DNA of 64,000 nt from Candidatus Bathyarchaeota archaeon (GCA_025059045.1 JANXEA010000008.1:124001-188000), one strand, 5' to 3'; positions 1-8,852 are shown, counted from the first letter of the stretch. Numbers and translations: made by a program. The notes: generated by a model from the letters alone, not told the origin.

Positions 1-35
1 TCTACTTTCAAGATGTTGGGAACGGGAAAACTCCT

Positions 36-1460
36 ATGAGTAAAAAAAAGGATAGAAGACCGTTGAATACTCTTGAATGCACGAACTGCGGCAACTTATC
101 GGAATCTGACCGTCCAATTTACTTGTGCCCCAAGTGCGGCGGTCTACTCCAATACAAAGTAATTGACCCCGCGAATATCGATATGCTGAGATTCTGCGGC
201 GAGTTTACCTTCTGGAGATATCGAAGTTTTCTGCCGAGTGTGGTGTTCACGGCAACTATGCAAGAGGGAGGGACCCCACTTTACAAGGCAAAACGGCTCT
301 CAACAAAGATCGGTCTGCATAACCTTTACTTCAAAGATGAGACGAGAAATCCAACCTGTTCATTCCGAGACAGATGCGCAGCTCTCATAATTTCAAATGT
401 TATAGATCTGGGGCTCGCATCCATCGTATGTGCAACTAACGGCAATATGGGCGCATCATTATCAGCTTACTCTGCAAGGTACGGAATTAGTTGCCATCTT
501 ATAGTCCCTAAAATTGTAGATATTGGGAAGATGGCGCAGATGATTGTATACGATGCAGATATAGAGGAATGCGGTGAGACTGTTGATGATGCAATTCTCA
601 AAGCTGAGAAGATGGCTGTAGAAAATAGCTGGTATCAAGCAACCCCTGAGCTGAACCCGCTAGTCATTGAGGCCCAAAAGACAATAGCCTTTGAGATATT
701 CGAGCAGGTGGGCGTTCCAGACTGGATCGTAATATCCATGGGAAGCGGGGGAACCCTCTATTCAATTTGGAAGGGATTTTTGGAGCTTCTAGAGATTGGC
801 TTAATAGATAATCTGCCAAGGATCTTGGGAGTCCAATCGGATGGATGTTCACCAATAGTAGATGCCTATTATAGGATAGATAGAGAAAGAAGAAAGCCGC
901 GGACCCACGCTATTGCAATATTTGTGCGAAAACCGATCTTTAAAGATTTAGCAATCAAAGCGATTCGAGAATCACAAGGCTCGGCAATTACTGTAAAGGA
1001 CGAAGAAATATTCTCGGCAGAGCAGGAAATTGCAAGGCTTGAAGGACTATTTGCCGAACCTGCAAGCTCAGGAACCGTCGCCGCGATTAAGAAGATTGTA
1101 CATGCATCTCTCATTGAACGAGATGAAAAAGTAGTTTGTGTTATAGGCGGAAGCGGATTGAAAGCTACAGACGTGTTGCAGGCCCTTTCTAGGAGACGCA
1201 AGACTGCGCTTGTTGGAGCAGATCTTAGTACGAAAGAGAAGATTCTTCGCATACTGGAGAAGGGCGATGCATATGGATATCAGATTTGGAAGGAGCTTGG
1301 CAGGACATTGACCAGATCAGCAGTATATCAGCATTTAGATGATCTCAGTAAACGCGGGTTGACCCATGTGTCCATTAGTGAGGGACGAAAGTATTTTGGA
1401 ATAACAGAGAAGGGGAAAAGAATTCTTAAAGCCATTGAGGATGTTAAAGCGATACTATAG
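36..1460 (+). CDS. Threonine-synthase-like PLP-fold protein fused to C-terminal winged helix, Schiff-base lysine replaced
   Basis: The protein has 474 residues. It opens with a zinc ribbon (C15xxC18 and C31xxC34), as in archaeal threonine synthases, followed by a fold-type II PLP domain: an ATNGNMGAS loop near 133-141 and the phosphate loop MGSGGTL. The catalytic motif usually written TGSFKDRG reads TCSFRDRC here, so the lysine that forms the Schiff base with PLP is R111 (codon CGA). Residues from about 395 form a winged helix resembling PadR (GYQIWKEL, then SAVYQHLDDLSKRGL). Normal threonine synthases of about 350-400 residues lack this tail. I infer a ligand-sensing transcription regulator rather than an enzyme; an unusual lyase cannot be excluded. 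The ECF S gene starts about 110 bases downstream on the same strand and is a possible target. Confidence 0.8.
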   Translation: MSKKKDRRPLNTLECTNCGNLSESDRPIYLCPKCGGLLQYKVIDPANIDMLRFCGEFTFWRYRSFLPSVVFTATMQEGGTPLYKAKRLSTKIGLHNLYFKDETRNPTCSFRDRCAALIISNVIDLGLASIVCATNGNMGASLSAYSARYGISCHLIVPKIVDIGKMAQMIVYDADIEECGETVDDAILKAEKMAVENSWYQATPELNPLVIEAQKTIAFEIFEQVGVPDWIVISMGSGGTLYSIWKGFLELLEIGLIDNLPRILGVQSDGCSPIVDAYYRIDRERRKPRTHAIAIFVRKPIFKDLAIKAIRESQGSAITVKDEEIFSAEQEIARLEGLFAEPASSGTVAAIKKIVHASLIERDEKVVCVIGGSGLKATDVLQALSRRRKTALVGADLSTKEKILRILEKGDAYGYQIWKELGRTLTRSAVYQHLDDLSKRGLTHVSISEGRKYFGITEKGKRILKAIEDVKAIL

Positions 1461-1511
1461 CATACAAGTGGAGTTGGTTTCTTAAAACTTGTATTCTCTA
1501 GCCTCTAGCAA

Positions 1512-1521
1512 TATTTTTATA
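1512..1521 (+). promoter_or_regulatory. Candidate TATA box for the ECF S-component gene
   Basis: An AT-rich element, TATTTTTATA, lies about 50 bases before the ATG at 1570, in the short gap after the threonine-synthase-like gene. The spacing fits an archaeal promoter with a leader of about 25 bases. This is inference from motif and position only. Confidence 0.35.
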
Positions 1522-1569
1522 CCGGAGATAGTAAAGTTATAACTTGACTACGGAAGATGGTTCAACGAT

Positions 1570-2301
1570 ATGCATAAAAAGCTTTCTGCTACCATCATCT
1601 CCATAGCTACGATATCAACATCCCTTGTCCTAGTCGCGACCGTAGTATTTTCTATAAGTGTACCCGCAACTCAGGGGTTTTTCAATATAGGCGAGTCAAT
1701 GATATTTCTAACTTCTTTACTGTTCGGCCCAAAAGTAGGAGCCTTTGCGGGCGGGGTGGGATCGATGCTAGCAGATTTATTTCTTGGTTATCCCCATTAT
1801 GCCCCCGGCACTCTTATCATTAAAGCGGCTGAGGGTTTTGTGGTCGGCATCATAAAAAAGAATAATCCTAAATTCAGATCTATTATTTATTGGAAGATTT
1901 TTACCCTCATTTTCGGCCTAGTAGCTGGAGGCCTCCTTACATTGATAGGAACTATGTACTATAGCGGCCACATGGACATATCTTTAGGGAATACAAGCTT
2001 TTCATTGTTTGTACCTCAAGAGTTCTGGATCTTTCTAGGCACCATTCTCACACTATCAATAGCTACTGTCGGATTTAAGACTGAACCTGAATTCGGGTGG
2101 ACTGTGTTCTCAGTTTTGTGCGGCGGGTTTGTGATGGTTTCAGGTTATTTCATTTATCAGACATTCTTTATCGGGTGGCTCTTTGGCGTACAAGTTTGGG
2201 GACTAGCAGAAATACCCATTAATATTGGTCAGATGATAGTCGGCGCAACAATCGCTCTTCCCGCAGCAAGGATCATTGGGCGAGCGTTTCCTCAAAACTA
2301 A
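1570..2301 (+). CDS. ECF transporter S component (ECF-ribofla_trS type)
   Basis: This is a 243-residue integral membrane protein with about six hydrophobic segments. The central stretch (FFNIGESMIFLTSLLFGPK, GAFAGGVGSMLADLFLGYP, then APGTLIIKAAEGFVVG) is the signature of substrate-binding S components of energy-coupling-factor vitamin importers, related to PF07155. Such proteins capture a vitamin or trace solute and work with a shared transmembrane T subunit and two ATPases. Those partners are not in this window and are presumably encoded elsewhere. The substrate cannot be read from the sequence. The preceding gene encodes a PLP-fold/winged-helix protein, so a B6 or amino-acid link is possible, but this is only inference. 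Confidence 0.8.
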   Translation: MHKKLSATIISIATISTSLVLVATVVFSISVPATQGFFNIGESMIFLTSLLFGPKVGAFAGGVGSMLADLFLGYPHYAPGTLIIKAAEGFVVGIIKKNNPKFRSIIYWKIFTLIFGLVAGGLLTLIGTMYYSGHMDISLGNTSFSLFVPQEFWIFLGTILTLSIATVGFKTEPEFGWTVFSVLCGGFVMVSGYFIYQTFFIGWLFGVQVWGLAEIPINIGQMIVGATIALPAARIIGRAFPQN

Positions 2302-2486
2302 ATGTGAGCCCCAAACATTTTTTGATCAGTAAATGTTCATTCTCCTACTAGTGTCTACCTGTTTTCAACACTACTTTTCCTTCTCCATGTAGTGGAAGCC
2401 CAAATAAACATTGATAGGTTATATTAAAAGTTCAGCGCAGATTAAAGATAATATAAAGGACAGCTTACAGTTAGAAGATTTTAAAG

Positions 2487-3179
2487 ATGGTGGGTGGTTT
2501 GAAAGCTATAATAGGAACAGACTTTCACGGGGACCAGAGCTCCTTCAAAAGTTTCGCTAATGTGGCTGAAAAAGAAGATGTTGATGTCATAATTGTCTGC
2601 GGCGACATTACAAATTTTGGCACCCCAGAAGATGCGAAGCAGCTTATGGCAACCGTTACAGTCATAAATCGACTAGTTCTGTTTGTTCCAGGAAATTGCG
2701 ATCCACCGTCATTGACAGAATTGAAGATGGATGGTGCTTATTGTATACATGGCACATCTTTTGAGTTTCAAGGCTTCAATTTCATAGGTTTAGGTGGAAG
2801 CCCAAAGACCCCGTTTGGAACCCCTTTGGAGATGACTGAGGAAGAGATTAGCCGCGTCTTGGATGCTGCTGTAGGCTCTATCATTAATGTTAATCCGATT
2901 GTCCTAGTATCTCACTCTCCACCATTTAACACGAGATTGGACAGAACTTCACTAGGCATTCATGTTGGCAGCCTAAGCATTAGAAGGTTCATAGAGGAAA
3001 AAAGGCCTTTGGCGGTCTTCTGCGGGCACATCCATGAGGCGAGGGGAAAAGATCAGATTGATGGAACAGTTCTGGTTAATCCTGGACCAGCAAGACATGG
3101 TAGCTTTGTCTTGGCAAGATTAAATAATAATGATGTCTCATTGGAATTCAGCCCACGTGCGCTTAGGGGCAATATTTAA
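2487..3179 (+). CDS. Calcineurin-like metallophosphoesterase (MJ0936/YfcE type)
   Basis: The 230-residue protein has the ordered metal-binding motifs of the family: GTDFHGD near the N terminus, CGDITNFG, PGNCD, VSHSPP and GHIHEARG. The start ATG at 2487 gives an N terminus that runs straight into the first motif. Archaeal proteins of this size are usually phosphodiesterases acting on small or cyclic phosphodiesters; the natural substrate is unknown. The FKBP gene begins about 35-50 bases downstream on the same strand, so the two may be cotranscribed. Confidence 0.85.
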   Translation: MVGGLKAIIGTDFHGDQSSFKSFANVAEKEDVDVIIVCGDITNFGTPEDAKQLMATVTVINRLVLFVPGNCDPPSLTELKMDGAYCIHGTSFEFQGFNFIGLGGSPKTPFGTPLEMTEEEISRVLDAAVGSIINVNPIVLVSHSPPFNTRLDRTSLGIHVGSLSIRRFIEEKRPLAVFCGHIHEARGKDQIDGTVLVNPGPARHGSFVLARLNNNDVSLEFSPRALRGNI

Positions 3180-3226
3180 AAAGGGTTGATGAGTTTAAGA
3201 CTTAACTTCAACGGGTGGAAAATCTG

Positions 3227-3973
3227 ATGCCGTTTAAGAAAGGCGATTTCGTTCTCGTCGACTACATTGGAAGAATCTCGGAAACTAAAGAGGTCTTTGA
3301 TACTACACTCGAAGAAGTGGCGAGGAATAGCGGAATATATAGAGAAGGGGGGATTTATGAGCCAGTATTGGTGGTTTTAGGTGAAGGCTGGCTACTTAAG
3401 GCGCTTGAAGATAGCGTTATGAACCTCGATATTGGAAAGACGGAGACCGTTGAGATTCCGCCAGAGAAAGCCTTTGGAAATCGTGACGCGGAGAAAGTGA
3501 AATTATATCCATTAAGAAAATTGACGGCGAAGGGGGTGACGCCGCAGGTCGGCATGCGCGTTGAAGTCGATGGACGCCTTGCAACAGTTAGAACCATTGG
3601 GTCCGGCAGGGTTCTACTCGATTTTAATCCACCTCTTGCTGGAAAAACTCTGATCTACGAAGTTACTGTTAGAAAGCTATTAGAAGCGACGGAAGAGAAG
3701 ATGCTGGCCTTGATTCATAGAAGAATACCTCAGATTAGCATTGAAAAGTTCTCTTTAGAGGTCAGCGGAGATGAGGTTAAGATCAATATTCCAGAAGAGG
3801 CATTTTATCTTGATGGCTTACAGATATCAAAGAGGGGCATATTCTCCGATTTTCAAAAGTTTTTTCCTGAAATAAGAACTGTAACTTTCATTGAGAGCTT
3901 CACAAGGGTGGAGAAGGCAGGAGGAGAGCCTTCTTCAACGCAAGACCAGAAGGGCAGTGCAAGCTCTCCATAA
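3227..3973 (+). CDS. FKBP-type peptidyl-prolyl cis-trans isomerase, long archaeal form
   Basis: The product is a cytoplasmic proline isomerase and folding helper of about 248 residues. The FKBP core (GDFVLVDYIGRI, then LEDSVMNLDIGKTETVEIPPEKAFG) is interrupted by an insert-in-flap region that contains VGMRVEVDGR, as in SlyD-like archaeal FKBPs. The C-terminal 90 residues form the extra domain of the long archaeal class. The frame is open from a GTG at 3215. I prefer ATG 3227 because a GGGTGGA element sits about eight bases before it. The 3' end overlaps the convergent UPF0179 gene by 74 bases. Confidence 0.85.
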   Translation: MPFKKGDFVLVDYIGRISETKEVFDTTLEEVARNSGIYREGGIYEPVLVVLGEGWLLKALEDSVMNLDIGKTETVEIPPEKAFGNRDAEKVKLYPLRKLTAKGVTPQVGMRVEVDGRLATVRTIGSGRVLLDFNPPLAGKTLIYEVTVRKLLEATEEKMLALIHRRIPQISIEKFSLEVSGDEVKINIPEEAFYLDGLQISKRGIFSDFQKFFPEIRTVTFIESFTRVEKAGGEPSSTQDQKGSASSP

Positions 3974-4370
3974 CGGAGATAATCTCGCACCTGTCCCCAT
4001 CACTTAGCCCTACTGGATTACAGAGCTCATGGTTCTCGCACATAATCCCGGTACAATCAGGACGTTTAAATTCAATTATAGCCGAGCGAATCGCGTACTT
4101 TGCCAGTATTGCTGCGGGGCGCTCAGCAGCGGCTACCTCAACAACCTGCATATCCGCGTCAGTCAGAGGGCAGTGAAGGATCTTATTTCGCATGTTAACA
4201 ATTCTGTATATACGTCCAGGCTTAATGCTGCCAATACACACCTTTCTGTATTCGCATCCACTACATTTTACGCTTGGCCCTTGAAATAGGAACTCCAAAC
4301 CAATTCTGGCTTGCGACCTGCTGATTAAGGTGATAATCAGCTTGCATTCTCGCCCTTTTATGCTCATCAA
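3900..4370 (-). CDS. UPF0179 family protein
   Basis: This 156-residue archaeal protein of unknown function has two cysteine clusters, KCSGCEYRKVC near residues 35-45 and CTGIMCENHELC near 105-116. They look suited to binding zinc or an iron-sulfur cluster. Length and spacing agree with UPF0179. It overlaps the egsA gene by four bases (4367-4370), which suggests translational coupling. Its last 74 bases run antisense to the end of the FKBP gene. No function should be assigned from sequence alone. Confidence 0.8.
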   Translation of the reverse strand: MMSIKGRECKLIITLISRSQARIGLEFLFQGPSVKCSGCEYRKVCIGSIKPGRIYRIVNMRNKILHCPLTDADMQVVEVAAAERPAAILAKYAIRSAIIEFKRPDCTGIMCENHELCNPVGLSDGDRCEIISVMESLHCPSGLALKKALLLPSPPL

Positions 4371-5440
4371 TCTATCACGCCAGTTTCTCTGGCAAGATTA
4401 TAAGCGGTCTCGCGGGTAAGTGGTTTCTCATTCAGAATCGTGTATCTTTCAGGTCGAATATTGCGGGCTAAAACCAGCGCCTCAACTATATAACTAGGAT
4501 CGATTCCGATCTCCCTTGCATTTATTGGCGCCCCAACCTCCCGCAATGTATCTCTTATTGATTCCCAGTCTAATCCGTGTAGGCGAGCCATCAATATTGC
4601 TCCCAAACCACACTGCTCTCCATGCAAAGCGGGCTTGGGCGTTATGAGGTCTAACGCATGGCTGAAAAGGTGTTCCGAGCCACTGCAAGGTTTACTTGTT
4701 CCACCAATACACATTGCGACGCCGCAGCTGACCAAAGCCTCAAGTAAGACTCTTAAACCAGACTCGGAGCCAGGCTTTATAGATCCAGCATGCCTAACGA
4801 CATGCTGAGCGCTTAGTAATGCGAGACTGGCAGCGTATTCGGCGTAATACTCGCCTTTTCTTTCATGTGCAAGCTTCCAGTCTCTTGTAGAAGTGAATTT
4901 TGCAAGAACGTCACCACAGCCACTTGCTATGAGACGATATGGAACGCTAATTATCACGTCAGTATCAACTATAACCGCGATTGGAGAGCGCGCTGTCATT
5001 GAGTATGGTCTATCTAAGCCCTTCACCGATGCAAAGGGACTGGCCATTCCATCATGTGAAGCGGTTGTTGGAATACTTATAAAGGGAATACCCAGATTAG
5101 CAGCACTTAATTTTGCAACATCAATTTTCGCGCCTCCGCCTATGCCTAATACGGCCTGAGGCTTCGTCTCCCCTATCTTTTCTTCAACCAGTCTTACATC
5201 CAAAAGCGTTGGTGGGTTAGCAGAGACAATATAATGGTTAACCTCGATACCTTCATCTTCCAGTATGCCAATGACCTTTTGTCCCGCTAGCCTCATGGTT
5301 CTGGTACCAGTTACAACGAAAACTTTCTTTGAGAAGCCTAATTTCAGGCAGACATCTCCAACCTGCACTAAGGTGCCTTTTCCAATCACAACATGCCTTG
5401 GAAGCTCCATCCAGTGAATGTTCGATTCCAAATGGTTCAT
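4367..5440 (-). CDS. egsA: sn-Glycerol-1-phosphate dehydrogenase [NAD(P)+]
   Basis: The enzyme reduces dihydroxyacetone phosphate to sn-glycerol 1-phosphate, the backbone of archaeal ether lipids. The 357-residue protein has the family features: GIGGGAKIDVAK at the nucleotide site, ISIPTTASHDGMASP, a metal-binding SGSEHLFSHALD segment, and GEQCGLGAILMARLHG. It is a strong marker that the DNA is archaeal. UPF0179 follows with a four-base overlap. Upstream is a divergent gap of about 300 bases before the aCPSF1 gene. Confidence 0.95.
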   Translation of the reverse strand: MNHLESNIHWMELPRHVVIGKGTLVQVGDVCLKLGFSKKVFVVTGTRTMRLAGQKVIGILEDEGIEVNHYIVSANPPTLLDVRLVEEKIGETKPQAVLGIGGGAKIDVAKLSAANLGIPFISIPTTASHDGMASPFASVKGLDRPYSMTARSPIAVIVDTDVIISVPYRLIASGCGDVLAKFTSTRDWKLAHERKGEYYAEYAASLALLSAQHVVRHAGSIKPGSESGLRVLLEALVSCGVAMCIGGTSKPCSGSEHLFSHALDLITPKPALHGEQCGLGAILMARLHGLDWESIRDTLREVGAPINAREIGIDPSYIVEALVLARNIRPERYTILNEKPLTRETAYNLARETGVID

Positions 5441-5741
5441 CTCGTTAGTGATGAGTAAAGACTATTGCAAGTTCAGATTTAAGTATTCCATCTATCTTAT
5501 TGAGCGAACTTTCAAAAGCCTTAAATGTAACCTCTCGTTATTCTACTTGCTAATCTTATGAGAGAGAACAGGAAAATAGCAGCGACACAATTCTAAGAGG
5601 ACCTTCAAAGGATGCATAAGATCATTCGAAATCCGTGGCATGGTGTGAAACATAAAGGATACATTGTACCTGACGTGTTATTGTCTACCTCAGTTCTCAG
5701 GTAGCCATACAGGTCGATAAGGCGATTGTAAACTTTGGAGT
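5441..5741. other. Divergent intergenic region between egsA and aCPSF1
   Basis: The 301 bases separate two divergent genes and should contain both promoters. A short plus-strand reading frame of 30 codons runs from ATG 5612 to a stop at 5702-5704, but nothing in it resembles a known protein and I do not call it. I see no structured RNA or clear inverted repeat. Confidence 0.4.
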
Positions 5742-5744
5742 TTG

Positions 5745-7667
5745 ATGGAATTGACATCAAATGAGAAGAGCAAAATCGAGATAAGACAAACAATATTCGA
5801 GCATATACCTAAGGAAGCGGAGATCACCCGGATCGAATTCGAGGGGCCAGCTCTGGCCATCTACACCAAGAAACCAGAGATAAGAGTTACAAATAGTCGC
5901 ATAATAACCGACATCGTAGACCTGATAAAGAAGAGGATCGTCATCCGTTCTGATCCATCCGTCAGAGTTCGGGAGGCGGAGGCCCAGAGGATCATCACGG
6001 AAATCATTCCAAAGGAGGCTGAAATAACAAACATCCTTTTCGACCCAACGCTTGGCGAAGTGATCATTGAAGCAAAAAAACCAGGTCTTGCTATTGGGAA
6101 GGACGGCGCGATTCTCCAGGAAATTGTCGTAAAAACTAGGTGGATTCCAAGAATCCTAAGAAGCCCGCCTAAACTTTCAAAGATAATGGCGCATGTTAGG
6201 CATTTGTTATACTCAGGCAGCAGAGAAAGAGAGAGAATTCTACGTAATGTAGGCGAGAGAATATTTAGACCACTAGTTTATGAAGTTGGCGATGCGAGAA
6301 TAACTTTGCTTGGGGGAGCACAAGAGGTTGGCAGGTCATGTGTTTTAGTGCAAACAAGAGAGAGCAACGTTATGATTGATTGTGGTATAAATCCAGGTTC
6401 GACGAGGCCCTTCGAGTCTTTTCCACGTTTGGATGCACCGCAGTTCGATCTGGATTCCTTAGACGCCGTTATTATAAGTCATGCTCATTTAGATCATTGC
6501 GGCTTCTTACCGTTCTTGTATAAATACGGTTATGATGGGCCTACATACTGCTCTGTTCCAAATTTGAGTCTCATGACGTTGCTCCAGCTTGATTATCTGG
6601 ACGTACTGACCAAGCAGGGATTGGCTCTCCCCTATGACCAGAAAGACGTACGTGAAATGATATTGCACACCATTCCGCTTCGATTCGGCGTTGTGACGGA
6701 TATTGCTCCAGACATCAGGTTGACGCTGCATAATGCAGGTCATATTTTAGGTTCTTCGATTGTTCACCTGCATATTGGTGAGGGCTATCATAATATCGTC
6801 TATACGGGTGACTTCAAATATGGGAAGACGATGCTATTGGAGGCCGCTGCTGTAAATTTTCCAAGGGTTGAGACAATAATTACGGAGGCAACGTATAGCG
6901 CCACAGGGGATGTGATGCCCTCCAGAGAAGAAGCAGAGAAGACGCTGGTTTCGATTATAAATGAGACGTTAAGCGCTGGCGGAAAGGTTATGATCCCTGT
7001 GCCTGCTGTGGGAAGAGCCCAGGAGATTATGTTAATCCTCGATGAGTATATGAAGAGGGGGGAGCTGAAAGAGGCGCCTGTCTTCATTGAGGGGATGATA
7101 TCTGAAGCTACGGCGATTCATACCGCGCATCCAGAGTACCTTTCAAGGGAAGTTAGAAACAAAATATTAAATGAGGATGTTAACCCCTTCGAGTCTGATT
7201 ACTTTACAGTTGTTGAGCATCCAAGTGCAAGGCAGGAGATAATAGAAGGTGAACCGAGCATAATCGTAGCTACAGCAGGGATGCTTGAGGGTGGACCAAT
7301 AATAGACTATTTCCAGAATTTGGCGCAGGACAAGAAGAACACATTAGTCTTTGTAAGCTACCAGATCGAAGGGACACTGGGCAGAAGAGTGCAGAAAGGC
7401 GCATCTGAAGTTTCAATACTTAATTCTGAGGGGAAAATTAAGGTGATAAAGTGCAACCTCAACGTTAAAACTGTAGATGGATTTTCAGGTCACTCTGATA
7501 GGAGGCAAATTATAAGTTATATACGCCGTATCTCTCCTAACGCTGAAAATATCATTGTTTGTCATGGTGAAAAAACAAAGTGCATAGGTCTAGCCAACTA
7601 TTTCGCAGAGAAATACAAAATCAATTCAAGAGCGCCGAGCATGCTAGAAACCCTTAGGCTCAGATAG
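5745..7667 (+). CDS. aCPSF1, KH-domain beta-CASP ribonuclease (transcription termination factor)
   Basis: The protein has about 640 residues. Residues 1-150 hold KH-type RNA-binding modules (PGLAIGKDGAILQEIV). A metallo-beta-lactamase domain begins near 180 with the metal motif HAHLDHCGF near 246, and a beta-CASP domain follows (TEATYSA, PAVGRAQEIMLIL, ATAGMLEGGP, VDGFSGHSDRRQI). This is the archaeal homologue of CPSF73, known in other archaea to cleave RNA 3' ends at U-rich sites and cause termination. A TTG at 5742 also opens the frame; the adjacent ATG 5745 follows a GGAG after four bases. The last eight bases overlap the convergent PUA gene. Confidence 0.93.
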   Translation: MELTSNEKSKIEIRQTIFEHIPKEAEITRIEFEGPALAIYTKKPEIRVTNSRIITDIVDLIKKRIVIRSDPSVRVREAEAQRIITEIIPKEAEITNILFDPTLGEVIIEAKKPGLAIGKDGAILQEIVVKTRWIPRILRSPPKLSKIMAHVRHLLYSGSRERERILRNVGERIFRPLVYEVGDARITLLGGAQEVGRSCVLVQTRESNVMIDCGINPGSTRPFESFPRLDAPQFDLDSLDAVIISHAHLDHCGFLPFLYKYGYDGPTYCSVPNLSLMTLLQLDYLDVLTKQGLALPYDQKDVREMILHTIPLRFGVVTDIAPDIRLTLHNAGHILGSSIVHLHIGEGYHNIVYTGDFKYGKTMLLEAAAVNFPRVETIITEATYSATGDVMPSREEAEKTLVSIINETLSAGGKVMIPVPAVGRAQEIMLILDEYMKRGELKEAPVFIEGMISEATAIHTAHPEYLSREVRNKILNEDVNPFESDYFTVVEHPSARQEIIEGEPSIIVATAGMLEGGPIIDYFQNLAQDKKNTLVFVSYQIEGTLGRRVQKGASEVSILNSEGKIKVIKCNLNVKTVDGFSGHSDRRQIISYIRRISPNAENIIVCHGEKTKCIGLANYFAEKYKINSRAPSMLETLRLR

Positions 7668-8178
7668 ATTTCTTAATACGGGCTTCTCTCGCAATTTTCC
7701 ATATGTCATCGCCGACATAATGAAGCGTCTTGAGCACCCTGCCCCTCCGGAGTTTCCTCAAAGCCTCAGCATTTACTAAAGATTTTGACACGGCAATTGG
7801 CATCTTGTTCCTTTCATCGACAACCAAAACTAGCTCGTTCTCTTCGAAATCTTCATTAACTATTCTTACGCCAGGGGCCATCACATCAGCCCCATTACAT
7901 ATGTGAGGTATTGCGCCCATATCCACATAAACTACCGGAAGCGATGTAAGATAATCCTTGAAAAATAGTGTTGGAAAAACTTCTTCTTCGACGCTTGCCA
8001 CGAGTGGGGCACCGTTTATAATATAGACTCGGCTCTTCGAAGTTTCGAAGACTTCCACATTGGGTTTTGAGCCGAATAACCGCACCGTGTCAATTCCAAG
8101 TCTTCTTGAAAGAGTCTGCATTAAACTCCTTACGTCTCTTTTCTCGAGGTAAAAACGGCGAAAACTCTCAGACATCAC
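7660..8178 (-). CDS. PUA-domain RNA-binding protein, MCT-1/Tma20-like
   Basis: The 172-residue protein has an N-terminal pre-PUA region (RRFYLEKRDVRSLMQTLSRR) and a C-terminal PUA domain that includes IPHICNGADVMAPGVRIV and ELVLVVDERNKMPIAVSKS. This order matches the archaeal relatives of eukaryotic MCT-1/Tma20, which act on ribosomes in initiation or recycling. A role at the archaeal ribosome is inference. It is convergent with aCPSF1, with an eight-base overlap, and divergent from the Lsm gene across 83 bases. Confidence 0.82.
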   Translation of the reverse strand: MMSESFRRFYLEKRDVRSLMQTLSRRLGIDTVRLFGSKPNVEVFETSKSRVYIINGAPLVASVEEEVFPTLFFKDYLTSLPVVYVDMGAIPHICNGADVMAPGVRIVNEDFEENELVLVVDERNKMPIAVSKSLVNAEALRKLRRGRVLKTLHYVGDDIWKIAREARIKKSI

Positions 8179-8261
8179 TTCTTAGTTGGTTAGCAATAAA
8201 TATAAATCTGCGGATTCTATTATGGGAAAGCAGTGTTTAACCAAGGGGAAAACTGAGGAAA

Positions 8262-8480
8262 ATGGCGCTACAAATACTCGAGGAAAGTCTTGGAAAAACC
8301 GTCCTAATCAGGCTTAGGGGAGGAAAGAGCATAAGGGGGAAACTTAAGGGTTTTGATCAGCATTTGAACCTTGTACTTGAAAAAGCAGAGGATGTTACGG
8401 ATATGGAGAGTGTACAGGAGCTCGGGTTAATTATAGTAAGAGGAGATAATGTCGTCATGATATCGCCGCCTCCCAGATGA
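8262..8480 (+). CDS. Lsm/Sm-like archaeal protein (SmAP)
   Basis: The 72-residue protein contains the Sm1 motif (GKTVLIRLRGGKSIRGKLKGFDQHLNLVL split by the usual turn) and an Sm2 motif ending LIIVRGDNVVMISPP. Sm proteins of this type form heptameric rings that bind U-rich RNA. It lies ten bases before the L37e gene, an arrangement common in archaea, and its stop codon overlaps the ribosome binding site of that gene. Confidence 0.93.
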   Translation: MALQILEESLGKTVLIRLRGGKSIRGKLKGFDQHLNLVLEKAEDVTDMESVQELGLIIVRGDNVVMISPPPR

Positions 8481-8490
8481 GGTGTAAATA

Positions 8491-8679
8491 TTGGGGAAAG
8501 GAACACCCTCTTTTGGGAAAAGAATGGGAAAGACGGTTCACATACGTTGCAGAAGATGCGGAAGAAGATCTTATCATGTTTCAAAAAAGAGGTGCGCCGC
8601 CTGCGGGTTCGGTGAGTCTCCAAGAATTAGACGCTATTCTTGGCAGACGAAAAAGTTGACGAGACAAAGAATAATTTGA
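8491..8679 (+). CDS. rpl37e: Large-subunit ribosomal protein L37e
   Basis: The 62-residue basic protein starts [11 protein letters not shown] and has a zinc-binding set C-RRC-G then CAACGFGES, typical of L37e. The start is a TTG at 8491; a GAGGTG element at 8479-8484 is six bases upstream and overlaps the stop of the Lsm gene, so the two are translated from one message. Any ATG-only search would miss or truncate this gene. Confidence 0.93.
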   Translation: MGKGTPSFGKRMGKTVHIRCRRCGRRSYHVSKKRCAACGFGESPRIRRYSWQTKKLTRQRII

Positions 8680-8804
8680 TGTTCTCAGGTCTCACACCGG
8701 CATTACTGCCTCGAAATTACATGCTTCCGACCAGATTTTCAATCAATATCTATATGAAGACTTCTAGGCGTTAAAGATAAGCATACATGATCATTAAAGA
8801 AGCA

Positions 8805-8812
8805 TTTAAATA
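8805..8812 (+). promoter_or_regulatory. Candidate TATA box for rps10
   Basis: TTTAAATA lies 41-48 bases before the ATG at 8853. The spacing leaves room for a short leader. The region between L37e and S10 is otherwise AT-rich and holds no reading frame of interest. Confidence 0.45.
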
Positions 8813-8852
8813 ATACCGCTTTAAAAGATAACGAAAGCCGCGGGGCCATAGC

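Noticed and set aside
4029-4289. Plus-strand frame of 86 codons opposite UPF0179
   Set aside because: It is a shadow of UPF0179, whose cysteine clusters are conserved.
5605-5793. Minus-strand frame of 62 codons over the egsA/aCPSF1 gap and the aCPSF1 start
   Set aside because: It overlaps the aCPSF1 start and has no recognisable motif; the region is a divergent promoter gap.
8477-8659. Plus-strand frame of 60 codons between Lsm and S10
   Set aside because: It runs in another frame through the L37e gene, which is certain from its zinc motifs and ribosome binding site.
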